From: Alphaproteobacteria bacterium
Lineage (GTDB): Bacteria > Pseudomonadota > Alphaproteobacteria > Thalassobaculales > Thalassobaculaceae
NCBI GenBank assembly: GCA_013203465.1
Contig: JABMNR010000036.1
Location: 1-44,489 of the forward strand
Reading direction: 5' to 3'
Length of the DNA stretch: 44,489 bases
Part shown: in pieces, positions 1-6,820 of the stretch
How the letters are laid out: each line of letters starts with the position of its first letter
Numbering within the stretch: the first letter of the stretch is position 1
Program-made: the position numbers and the translations under genes
Notes under the pieces: generated by a model
Seen by the model: only the letters and a program-made list of their open reading frames with translations
What the model was told of the DNA's origin: nothing
Databases searched by the model: none

Positions 1-175
1 GAGCTGGCGTCAAATGAACGGAGCACATGGGAAATCCGGGTTAAAGCGTTAAAAAACCAGCACGCTTAAGATAATGCACGCGTATCTTTAGTAACGTCGC
101 CCGCTTTGTGTTGGGCATGAAAATTCACAGTGCGGTCGGCCGTGCCGGCGATCGTGCTCGGGTCGGAGAGCGCCT

Positions 176-1057
176 ATGAGCGTGACACGGCATGTGTCTT
201 CGCGGGATCTGCGTTGGTCGCCCACTAGCCTCCCGGCGCGGTCGGCGACATCCCAGCTGGGGATGGCCGTCGCGGATCGGCCGATGCTGATCATGATAGG
301 CCTGACCGGCAGCGGCAAAACCTCAACAGTCGAGCGTCTGGCGGAGCGTTTGCCGATCGCCGCTGTGCTTCCCGATCGGCGAGAGCTGACCGACGCGTTC
401 ATCATTCCGACCGTGCTCGGAGCGCGCTCTGGCCGGCTGCGCGATCGACGCGAACGGTTTGAGGCGACGGCGGCGTTTCGGAATCGGTATCCCGGGGGGA
501 TGGGGGAAATCTTGGCGGGACTGGAATGCCGCATAGACCTTCCCGAAGGCCTGTTGGTGTTCGACGGTCTGCGTGGAACGGCGGAAGTATCGTTCGCGGT
601 CGATAATCTCCCGCGTGCGCTGTTCGCCGCTTTTCGGGTTGGACCTGCGACCCGGCTGTCACGGCTCTGCGGACGTGACGATGCCTTCGACGAGATGGCG
701 GTCGATGGCTCGGCGGCGGGGCCTCAGGGTGGCGATCGGGATTACCTTCAGAGAATCCGGGACATCCTTATCAACCAGGGTTTCCGGGAACTGGTTGGCG
801 ATGCGGACATGGACCGCACGGTCAACGGTTTGTCGGACGCGCGCGTGCCGCTCGACACGATTGCGCGGCATGCGGCGATTGTGGTCGAGGAATCGCGGTA
901 TTACGATCTCGACACCACCCTTGCGGTTTTGCAACGGCACGCGGTTGAACGAACCACAGTGGTCGATGCTGAAGCGCTTAGCGTGGACGGCTTAGCCGAA
1001 GCCGTCGCCGCCTATGCGCGCCGGACGATCGCGCCGGACGATGCGCCGACGGCTTAG
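176..1057 (+). CDS. P-loop (AAA/kinase-like) NTPase of unknown function
   Basis: Protein of 293 residues with a clear Walker A, GLTGSGKTS at residues 42-50, placed right after a hydrophobic beta strand (PMLIMI), as in P-loop kinases and AAA_33-type ATPases. The rest is mixed alpha/beta without a domain I recognise. The start at 176 has a GGAGAG ribosome site about 6 bases upstream. An internal Met at residue 30 (MAVADRP) would also give a compact P-loop protein, so the first 29 residues may be dispensable or mis-called. It stands alone: nothing upstream in the window, and about 230 bases before the next gene. It could be a small-molecule kinase or an NTPase; I assign no substrate. Confidence 0.8.
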   Translation: MSVTRHVSSRDLRWSPTSLPARSATSQLGMAVADRPMLIMIGLTGSGKTSTVERLAERLPIAAVLPDRRELTDAFIIPTVLGARSGRLRDRRERFEATAAFRNRYPGGMGEILAGLECRIDLPEGLLVFDGLRGTAEVSFAVDNLPRALFAAFRVGPATRLSRLCGRDDAFDEMAVDGSAAGPQGGDRDYLQRIRDILINQGFRELVGDADMDRTVNGLSDARVPLDTIARHAAIVVEESRYYDLDTTLAVLQRHAVERTTVVDAEALSVDGLAEAVAAYARRTIAPDDAPTA

Positions 1058-1286
1058 TGCATATACCCCGCACCATGTGAACCGGAGATAGCTGCTGTTT
1101 GCGCCAGGGCCGGTGAAGGCAGGCATGGCCACGCGATCAATGCCGCGGTCAAAGCCGCCGGGAGCATTCGAGTTGGTACAATTTCCCTGGCGGTTGGATG
1201 CCAACAGGGTTGCTTGACAGCGACTTTATGCCAGTTTGATATTGCCGTGCGCGTTTCGACGAGCACCCGATCTGGAGGATAACGAC

Positions 1287-1721
1287 ATGAAATACAGCGT
1301 GATTCCGGCGTGTCTTGTCGTGCTCGGCGGTGTGGCCCTGGCGTCAGCCTCGGTGGCGGCGCAACCCGACCAGTATGTCGCGTCGATCAATCCGGCGCAG
1401 GCCGCCGGCAAACAGGCGATGCCGCCGATCGCTGCGGCCCCTACATCGCCGACGCCAAGCACCGCGCCCCTCGTGGCTCCGCGCCTTCTTACTCAAATAC
1501 AGGCTTCTCCCGTCGCGGCCTCTTCTGCGGGAGGCCATGGCGAATCAGCCGGCGACGACGTCGCGATGCGCGCCATGTATGTCGCAATGGGAGCGATGGC
1601 CGGGTTCGTGATCGCCACCATGCCGGTGACGGTGACAACGGTAACCACGGCGGTCGCGGCCGGCACCGTCACCATGTGGGCATATGATTATTTCAACTAT
1701 CCGGCGCTGCCGGTTGAATAA
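1287..1721 (+). CDS. Small exported protein with hydrophobic C-terminal half
   Basis: Protein of 144 residues. The start at 1287 follows a good GGAGG site (1274-1278) and exposes a classic signal peptide (MKYSVIPACLVVLGG, cleavage near ASVAAQ). The in-frame ORF runs further upstream but would bury that signal. The mature part is Ala/Pro-rich, then has a Met/Ala/Gly/Val/Thr-rich hydrophobic stretch (about residues 100-135), which looks like one long or two short membrane helices, and an aromatic tail. A strong terminator follows at 1770. Its plan (signal peptide plus small-residue hydrophobic helices) resembles the two proteins encoded on the opposite strand just downstream. Function unknown. 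Confidence 0.75.
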   Translation: MKYSVIPACLVVLGGVALASASVAAQPDQYVASINPAQAAGKQAMPPIAAAPTSPTPSTAPLVAPRLLTQIQASPVAASSAGGHGESAGDDVAMRAMYVAMGAMAGFVIATMPVTVTTVTTAVAAGTVTMWAYDYFNYPALPVE

Positions 1722-1769
1722 GTCACGGCCGTAACCCGCCCTGACGTCCTGCATCGATACCGATAAACA

Positions 1770-1810
1770 GATGGCTACGGATCGGGGTCCCGATCCGTAG
1801 CCATCTTTTT
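1770..1810 (+). terminator. Strong intrinsic terminator
   Basis: A perfect 16-bp inverted repeat (1770-1785 with 1790-1805) around a 4-base loop, followed at once by TTTTT (1806-1810). It lies 48 bases after the exported-protein gene ending at 1721 and is oriented to end its transcript. It also insulates the convergent gene ending at 1845. Confidence 0.93.
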
Positions 1811-1844
1811 GTTCAGCACGCTCTCGTGAGCGTCGCCGAGATGC

Positions 1845-2237
1845 TTACGACCCCAGGTACCAGCTGTCGGCGTAGAAGCCACCGGCGATCGCGCCGAGAA
1901 GCCGCATGCTGCCACGGAAGAACCTGTAGCTTTGTTGACCGTAGGTCATCAGACCGCCGCCACCCGCCCCAGCACCGCCCATGCCGAGTGTGGCGCCGAT
2001 GCCGCCCATCTCTGCGCCGGTTGTGAAGGCGTACACCGGAATGATAAGACCGTCGGTCACCACGGCCGCCACCGCGGCGCCACCGATCACGCCGGCGGTC
2101 ACGGCCAGCGCCCGGTATCCATCGAAGCCTAATCCGTCAGCGGCGGGCGCCGCCTGTTGAGCTTGCGCGCCGGTCGCGGCAACCGCAAAGCCCACGACGA
2201 GTACGAGAGCCTTTGCCAAAGTCATGAACTTACGCAT
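1845..2237 (-). CDS. Small exported Gly/Ala-rich hydrophobic protein
   Basis: Protein of 130 residues with a typical signal peptide (MRKFMTLAKALVLVVGFAV, cleavage near TGAQAQ). The mature part has a hydrophobic stretch rich in GxxxG-like spacing (AVTAGVIGGAAVAAVVTDG, about residues 45-65), then a Gly-rich loop (GIGATLGMGGAGAGGGG) and an aromatic, Arg-containing segment. A GGGGAG site lies just upstream of 2237. It is probably a periplasmic or membrane-inserted hairpin protein. The gene at 2377-2715 has the same architecture and strand and could be a divergent paralogue. I know no function for such proteins. Confidence 0.78.
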   Translation of the reverse strand: MRKFMTLAKALVLVVGFAVAATGAQAQQAAPAADGLGFDGYRALAVTAGVIGGAAVAAVVTDGLIIPVYAFTTGAEMGGIGATLGMGGAGAGGGGLMTYGQQSYRFFRGSMRLLGAIAGGFYADSWYLGS

Positions 2238-2376
2238 CTGAAGTTACTCCCCAAGATTTTTGTCGACAGAAGTTCGGCCTATCATACGAAACTAGCCCGC
2301 AGAAACGGGATTAACAAGTTTACGACATAACGAGGCTTTGGTCACACCTCGTCACTTCGGTGTTGTGAAACTTTGG

Positions 2377-2715
2377 TTATTGGGCGCCAATCCAGTAACC
2401 AAGACCCGCGCCGACCACCGCACCGGCCAGTAGGGTCGACGTACGATACAACGCCTGTTGCGCCCCGGCCGACAAGGCCATTGGGCCGAGCCAAGCGCCG
2501 CCGATCATGCTCGAGGCCGCCTACCCGACCATCGGGGCCAGCATCGCGCCGCCGGTCACCGCGTTGACGGCGACGACACCCGCGACGGCGCCACCGACAA
2601 CCCAGGGATTGCTAATCGAAAATGCGCTTTCGCTGGGCGCGGCCGACTGCGCGAATGCGGTGCCTGGCGCGGCAAGCATGCCCACCACCGTGAATGCCAA
2701 CATGATCCGACGCAT
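2377..2715 (-). pseudogene. Small exported hydrophobic protein interrupted by an amber codon
   Basis: The start at 2715 has an AAAGGAG site 7 bases upstream and a signal peptide (MRRIMLAFTVVGMLAAPG, cleavage near AFAQS). After 64 codons the frame meets TAG (2521-2523). Past it the same frame stays open for 47 more codons to TAA (2377-2379) and still encodes a plausible partner segment: a Gly/Ala/Leu-rich region, then a second hydrophobic helix (TLLAGAVVGAGLGYWIGAQ) ending naturally. The intact protein would have 111 sense codons with two hydrophobic segments, like its neighbour at 1845-2237. It is either a fresh nonsense pseudogene, a sequencing error, or a truncated but expressed 64-residue protein. 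Confidence 0.7.
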
Positions 2716-2924
2716 TGCTCGTCTCCTTTGCATGCGAGTTTATTGAACGTATTTATTTTATGATGATGCCATAGATTAAAGCGTGTGCCTATGTGGTGAT
2801 TGACGTCCGACGCGGTTAGTATCGGCCGATCCGAGGCCGCCTCCACATACAACAGCGATGATCCGCTGCCCGTTTGCTTGGATTTCGTCGGCTCGATCGG
2901 ATGCCGATCATCCGGAGCCCCGCC

Positions 2925-3770
2925 GTGACACCCCATAAACCCCACCGTGTATTGATCACCGGCGCCGCCGGCTCGGTCGGCGGGCAGCTCCGCGCCGAAC
3001 TGCAGGGCGTTTACCCGATCCTCCGGCTGTCCGACCGGATCGACATCGAGCCCCGTCCGGGTGTTGAGGAATTCGTCAAGGCCGATGTGACCGATCCCGC
3101 CGGGCTTGAGCGGGCCTGCGCTGGTGTTGACGGGCTCGTCCATCTCGGCGGCATTCCGATCGAGCGGCAGTGGGAGGACATCCGGGCGGTCAACATCGAC
3201 GGCGTCCACAATCTGTTCGAGGCGGCGCGGCGACAGGGTGTGCGCCGGGTGGTGTTCGCCTCTTCGCACCATGTGATCGGTTTCTATCCGCGATCGCGCC
3301 GCATCGGTGTCGAGGTGGTGCCTCGGCCCGACACCCGTTACGGCGTGAGCAAGGCGTTCGGTGAGGCGCTCGGAGCGTTCTACGCCGACAAGTTCGGACT
3401 GGGCGTGTTGAGCATTCGAATCGGCAACGTCGCTCCCCGGCCGGTTGATCACCGGCGACTCAGCAATTGGATCTCGCCGACGGATTTCGCCCAGCTCGTG
3501 CGGATTGGATTGGAGCATCCCGATCTGGGCTACGAGGTAGTGTACGGCGTCTCCGGCAACACCCGCGGCTGGTGGGACAACGAGGCGGCGTTTCGGCTTG
3601 GCTATCGACCACGCTCGAACGCCGAGGATCACGCGGCTGACGTGTTGGCCGATCACCCAGTGGATCCGTCGGGTCCGATCGCCAAGCGCTATATGGGCGG
3701 GGAGTTCGCTGCCTTGGATTACGCCGGGGATTACACCAGCTCGGGCGGCCTGACTCAGGAGCCGGAATAG
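2925..3770 (+). CDS. udh: Uronate dehydrogenase family, NAD-dependent epimerase/dehydratase (extended SDR)
   Basis: Protein of 281 residues, close in plan to bacterial uronate dehydrogenase (about 265 residues), which oxidises glucuronate or galacturonate to the aldarolactone with NAD. Visible features: the Rossmann motif TGAAGSVG (residues 12-19), the family signature VHLGGIP (about 72-78), FASSHH (111-116, catalytic Ser), YGVSK (Tyr139, Lys143), the RIGN substrate strand, and GWWDN near the C-terminus. The GTG at 2925 has GGAG 7 bases upstream and puts the motif at a normal distance; an ATG at 2901 is the alternative. It stands alone, with no other uronate gene in the window. The family call is firm; substrate range is inferred. 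Confidence 0.85.
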   Translation: MTPHKPHRVLITGAAGSVGGQLRAELQGVYPILRLSDRIDIEPRPGVEEFVKADVTDPAGLERACAGVDGLVHLGGIPIERQWEDIRAVNIDGVHNLFEAARRQGVRRVVFASSHHVIGFYPRSRRIGVEVVPRPDTRYGVSKAFGEALGAFYADKFGLGVLSIRIGNVAPRPVDHRRLSNWISPTDFAQLVRIGLEHPDLGYEVVYGVSGNTRGWWDNEAAFRLGYRPRSNAEDHAADVLADHPVDPSGPIAKRYMGGEFAALDYAGDYTSSGGLTQEPE

Positions 3771-3839
3771 GCGGCGTCGCGCCAGCCCGCCGCCCACCTG
3801 ACTGGCGCCTGGTCTTATTCGTCTTCATTTCTCAGGTCG

Positions 3840-3973
3840 ATCACTGGCTCTGACGAGCATTAACCATATAAAAAAATAAACGTTTCACGACGCATAAAAA
3901 TTGATACTTCTCCAAGTTGAGGTTACTCTTTTTCGTGGAGAATTGGTATCCGTAACGCAAAGATGAGTCGCCA
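3840..3973 (+). promoter_or_regulatory. AT-rich promoter region of the receiver module
   Basis: A sharp drop in GC in an otherwise GC-rich window, with A-runs (ATAAAAAAATAAA near 3868-3880, GCATAAAAATTG near 3891-3902) upstream of the receiver operon at 3974. No open frame worth calling. It most likely holds the promoter and possibly a curved-DNA or regulator site. I could not pick a single -35/-10 pair with confidence. Confidence 0.45.
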
Positions 3974-4519
3974 GTGACCAATACCTTGCAATTAAAGGGC
4001 ACTAGCATCCTGGTCGCGGATGCTAGCAAGCACATACAAAACGTCGTAAAAGGCATCCTACGGCAGTTTGGTTGTGCGGATCCGGTCGCGGTATCCGATG
4101 GGAGTGCGGCGCTTTCCGCCTATAGAGAACGGCTGTTCGACGCGGTCATCTGCGAGAGTTTGTTGCCGGAACTAAGCGGTTTCGATTTCGTGCGTGCGGT
4201 TCGGCGGCTGGACGACCCGGTAACGGCGTTCAATCCGATTATTTTGCTGACGAGCCACACGCAAAAGGAAAATATATTTACGGCACGCGACGCCGGCACG
4301 ACGGCGGTACTGGCGAAGCCGATATCGCCAAAGCTACTATTCGAGCGTCTTATGTGGGTTTCCAATGACGGGAGGTCTTTTGTACGTACACCGAACTACA
4401 TCGGACCGGACCGCCGCTTCCACGATGTCCCCGTACCCGCCGAGCAAGAGCGTCGCTCTGACTGGCTGCGGGCTGTGGAGGACAAAGAACGTACGACCGC
4501 GGCGAACCATGGAGATTAG
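3974..4519 (+). CDS. Atypical receiver-domain protein lacking the phospho-acceptor Asp
   Basis: Protein of 181 residues: a CheY-like receiver (about 10-130) plus a 50-residue basic tail with a GPDRR motif (144-148), which I associate with alphaproteobacterial single-receiver proteins. The conserved Thr (93, LLTSHT) and Lys (115, AKPIS) are present. The phospho-acceptor position at the end of beta-3 is Glu61 (VICESLLPELSG), not Asp, and the acidic pocket has one Asp (Asp16, VADAS) instead of two. It should therefore not be phosphorylated normally; Glu may mimic the active state. The start is GTG at 3974; the ribosome site is weak. It heads a three-gene set with the orphan protein at 4562 and the canonical receiver at 5137. 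Confidence 0.82.
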   Translation: MTNTLQLKGTSILVADASKHIQNVVKGILRQFGCADPVAVSDGSAALSAYRERLFDAVICESLLPELSGFDFVRAVRRLDDPVTAFNPIILLTSHTQKENIFTARDAGTTAVLAKPISPKLLFERLMWVSNDGRSFVRTPNYIGPDRRFHDVPVPAEQERRSDWLRAVEDKERTTAANHGD

Positions 4520-4561
4520 TTCGTTGTCGGTGTGGCTTGGCGGACACACGTTGGAGCCGGA

Positions 4562-5098
4562 ATGAGCAAGGATGACGAAAAGCCAGAGGTCGTTGCCCCA
4601 GAGGGCGGCTCCGTCGAAATATTCAAGGTTGAAAGCCGATTTGCGCGCCTTGCGAAACGATCGGGCGGCATAGACCTCAAACAAGCCGTCGACGCGGGGC
4701 AGCAGGCGATCGACAAGATGGCGGAAGCCTACCCAGATTGGCTCGCTTCGGATCTTGAGACATTGGTCTCACAAGTCGGCGAACTCGCCACTGGCGATGC
4801 CGATTCAGCGAACGAAGCGGTCTACCGGACGGCAATGTCAATTCGCGACCTTGGCTCCACCTTTGGCTATTTCCTGGTGACACAAAGCGGTGACTTGTTG
4901 TGCGAACTCTTGGTTCGTAAGCGCCGGGCCGGCAACGTCGACGCGACGGATATTCAACCCTTCATAGATGCCATCCGGTTGGTGGCAACACCCCGGTTCA
5001 AAGGAATCGAGGCAGGCGAATCGCGCGGATTGCTTGACGGGCTGCGCCAGATCATCGCGCGGTATCCGGGACCGACGGTCGCTCGCAAAACCGATTAG
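4562..5098 (+). CDS. Conserved-looking helical protein between two receivers, function unknown
   Basis: Protein of 178 residues; the start at 4562 has GGAG about 8 bases upstream. No signal peptide or membrane helix. After an acidic N-terminus it is predicted largely helical, with amphipathic stretches (IDLKQAVDAGQQAIDKM, DLETLVSQVGELATG, AVYRTAMSIRDLGSTFGYFL). This suggests a cytoplasmic adaptor, phosphotransfer or phosphatase-like partner, but I see no histidine-phosphotransfer motif. It sits 42 bases after the atypical receiver gene and 38 before the canonical one, so the three are probably cotranscribed. A role in receiver signalling is inferred only from this position. Confidence 0.72.
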   Translation: MSKDDEKPEVVAPEGGSVEIFKVESRFARLAKRSGGIDLKQAVDAGQQAIDKMAEAYPDWLASDLETLVSQVGELATGDADSANEAVYRTAMSIRDLGSTFGYFLVTQSGDLLCELLVRKRRAGNVDATDIQPFIDAIRLVATPRFKGIEAGESRGLLDGLRQIIARYPGPTVARKTD

Positions 5099-5136
5099 AC
5101 GGTCTCAGCCGGGTTTTCTTGAGAGGACGTTACTCC

Positions 5137-5520
5137 ATGCGCATTTTGGTGGTCGACGATGACCCCTTGTTCTGTGAACTTCTGACGCTCTACCTGGCGA
5201 ACAAGGCCGATCAGGTCGATGCGGTAAGCGATGGCGAAGCCTGCCTCGAAAATGTACGGCAAGAACCGACGGATATGGTTTTCCTCGACCTCAGGATGCC
5301 CGGAATGGATGGTTATGCGACGGTGCGTGAGCTGAAGGCCCAGTGGCCCAGCTTGGCGATCGTTGGGGTCACGGCCGAGACGCGGCCGACCCATATTCGA
5401 GCAGGCTTTGAAGCAGGATTCGATTTCTTTCTCACCAAGCCCGTTGACCCGGAGCAAGTGCGCGCGTTGGTCGAGGCTACGCGGATCGGCCGCCCGCCCA
5501 TCAGCGCCCTGCAAACCTAA
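5137..5520 (+). CDS. Single-domain response regulator (CheY-like)
   Basis: Protein of 127 residues consisting only of a receiver domain with the full catalytic set: acidic pair Asp7/Asp8 (VVDDD), phospho-acceptor Asp51 (FLDLRMPGMDG), Thr79 (GVTAE) and Lys101 (TKP). The start at 5137 fits a GAGAGGA site and places the first beta strand normally. No output domain, so it should act through protein contacts or as a phosphate sink. No histidine kinase is encoded nearby. It is the third gene of the set starting at 3974 and could be the phosphorylatable counterpart of the Glu61 receiver. Confidence 0.9.
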   Translation: MRILVVDDDPLFCELLTLYLANKADQVDAVSDGEACLENVRQEPTDMVFLDLRMPGMDGYATVRELKAQWPSLAIVGVTAETRPTHIRAGFEAGFDFFLTKPVDPEQVRALVEATRIGRPPISALQT

Positions 5521-5649
5521 ATCGTTGTCCGATATGCGCTTAGGTTCACGAGATAGGCGCGCCGCTGATGTCCCGTCGCGGATCTATTGATCGTCTGTTT
5601 GACCTGCCAGCGATGACACTCGCGGTGGCCGGAGCCGGCTGACAGGACA

Positions 5650-6642
5650 CTAACCGCCTACTGTCACGGCGTTTCCGGTGCGAACGGATTGCACCGCGGC
5701 ATCGGCGAGCACCAGCGCCCGCAACCCGTCGGCGCCGCCCGGCTCGGCGGCGGCACCGGTTTCCAGGCAACGCACGAAAGCGTCGAGTTCGAGCCGGTAG
5801 GCATCGGCATAGCGTTCGAGGAAAAAATCCTCGGCCGGATCCTGGGTGTACCCATCGGCGCCGGCGCGCACGACCGTCGTGGCGCGGCGGTTATCGGTCA
5901 GCAACATACCGGTCGATCCGTGCGCCTCGATCCGCTGGTCGTAGCCATAGACCGCCCGGCGGGAGTTCGAAATCTGACATATCGTCCCCGAGGCGGTCTT
6001 CAGGAGCACCGCCGCCGTGTCGACGTCGCCCGCCGCGCCGATGGCCGGATCGACCAGCGCCGAGGCCGTGGCGTAAACCTCGACCGGTGTTTCGCCCAAC
6101 AGCCAGCACGCCATGTCGAAGTCATGGATCATCATATCCCGGAACAGCCCGCCCGACCGGGCGATGTAGGCCAATGGTGGTGGCGAGGGGTCCCGGCTTG
6201 TGATCGTCAGGATTTCAAGCGTGCCGATTTCACCGTTCCGCAGTCTGTCCCTCAATGTGGAAAAACTCGGGTCGAACCGTCGGTTGAAGCCGACAAACAG
6301 GGTGGTGCCGGCCCGATCGACGACGGTCAGGCAGGCCCGAACCCGTATCGTGTCCAGATCGATCGGCTTCTCGCAGAACACCGCTTTGCCGGCAGCTGCC
6401 GCTTGTTCGGTCAGATCGGCGTGGGTGTCCGTGGGTGTGGCGACGATCACCGCGTCAATCCGCTTATCGGCAAACACCGCGTCCACGCTCGCAACCCGCG
6501 CGCCGGTCTCCGCCGCGAGGGTTTGGGCGGTCACTGCCACTGGGTCGGCGATGGCGACCAGGTCGATCAACCGATGCGCCGCCGCGTTACGCGCATGAAC
6601 CGTACCGATCCGCCCGGCACCAAGAACCGCCAATGTGACCAT
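5650..6642 (-). CDS. iolG: Inositol 2-dehydrogenase, Gfo/Idh/MocA family
   Basis: Protein of 330 residues, the usual IolG length. It oxidises myo-inositol to 2-keto-myo-inositol (scyllo-inosose) with NAD. The N-terminal Rossmann motif is GAGRIG (8-13); CEKPIDLD (90-97) holds the family Lys of the EKP motif; GGLFRDMMIHDFDMA (164-178) carries the Asp/His catalytic pair (Asp169, His173). The start at 6642 places the dinucleotide motif at the very N-terminus; an upstream in-frame extension of 68 codons has no such logic. It is divergent from iolD-iolE, the next two enzymes of the pathway, across 178 bases. Chiro- or scyllo-inositol are possible alternative substrates. Confidence 0.9.
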   Translation of the reverse strand: MVTLAVLGAGRIGTVHARNAAAHRLIDLVAIADPVAVTAQTLAAETGARVASVDAVFADKRIDAVIVATPTDTHADLTEQAAAAGKAVFCEKPIDLDTIRVRACLTVVDRAGTTLFVGFNRRFDPSFSTLRDRLRNGEIGTLEILTITSRDPSPPPLAYIARSGGLFRDMMIHDFDMACWLLGETPVEVYATASALVDPAIGAAGDVDTAAVLLKTASGTICQISNSRRAVYGYDQRIEAHGSTGMLLTDNRRATTVVRAGADGYTQDPAEDFFLERYADAYRLELDAFVRCLETGAAAEPGGADGLRALVLADAAVQSVRTGNAVTVGG

Positions 6643-6820
6643 GATCGTTCGCTCGAACCGGTGAGGTGGTATCCAGGCACACAGAAAGGGTATTTTTCGT
6701 CTCGAAGCAAGTCGAAGAGCACGCGGCGGCGCGGCGCGCGAATAGGCCCGGGGACCATCGGTCGTATGGGATATTATCGAGACGGATCGCACGGCGTGAA
6801 GCCCGAGGAGGCACCCAACG
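6643..6820. promoter_or_regulatory. Divergent iolG / iolDE promoter region
   Basis: This 178-base gap must hold promoters for both directions. On the plus strand a TATTAT box (6772-6777) could be a -10 for iolD, and GAGGAGG just before 6821 is a strong ribosome site. I found no clear regulator palindrome; an inositol regulator (for example of the IolR/RpiR type) is not encoded in the window. Confidence 0.45.

Noticed and set aside
2329-2351. Six-bp hairpin ACGAGG/CCTCGT as terminator of the amber-split gene
   Set aside because: Short stem, 11-base loop and no T-run on the minus strand.
2521-2523. Reading the amber codon as pyrrolysine
   Set aside because: No pyl genes in the window and nothing in the protein type suggests it; nonsense mutation or error is simpler.
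2556-3797. Long minus-strand open frame opposite the uronate dehydrogenase gene
   Set aside because: Arg/Pro/His-rich shadow of a well-supported SDR gene; no start site or domain.
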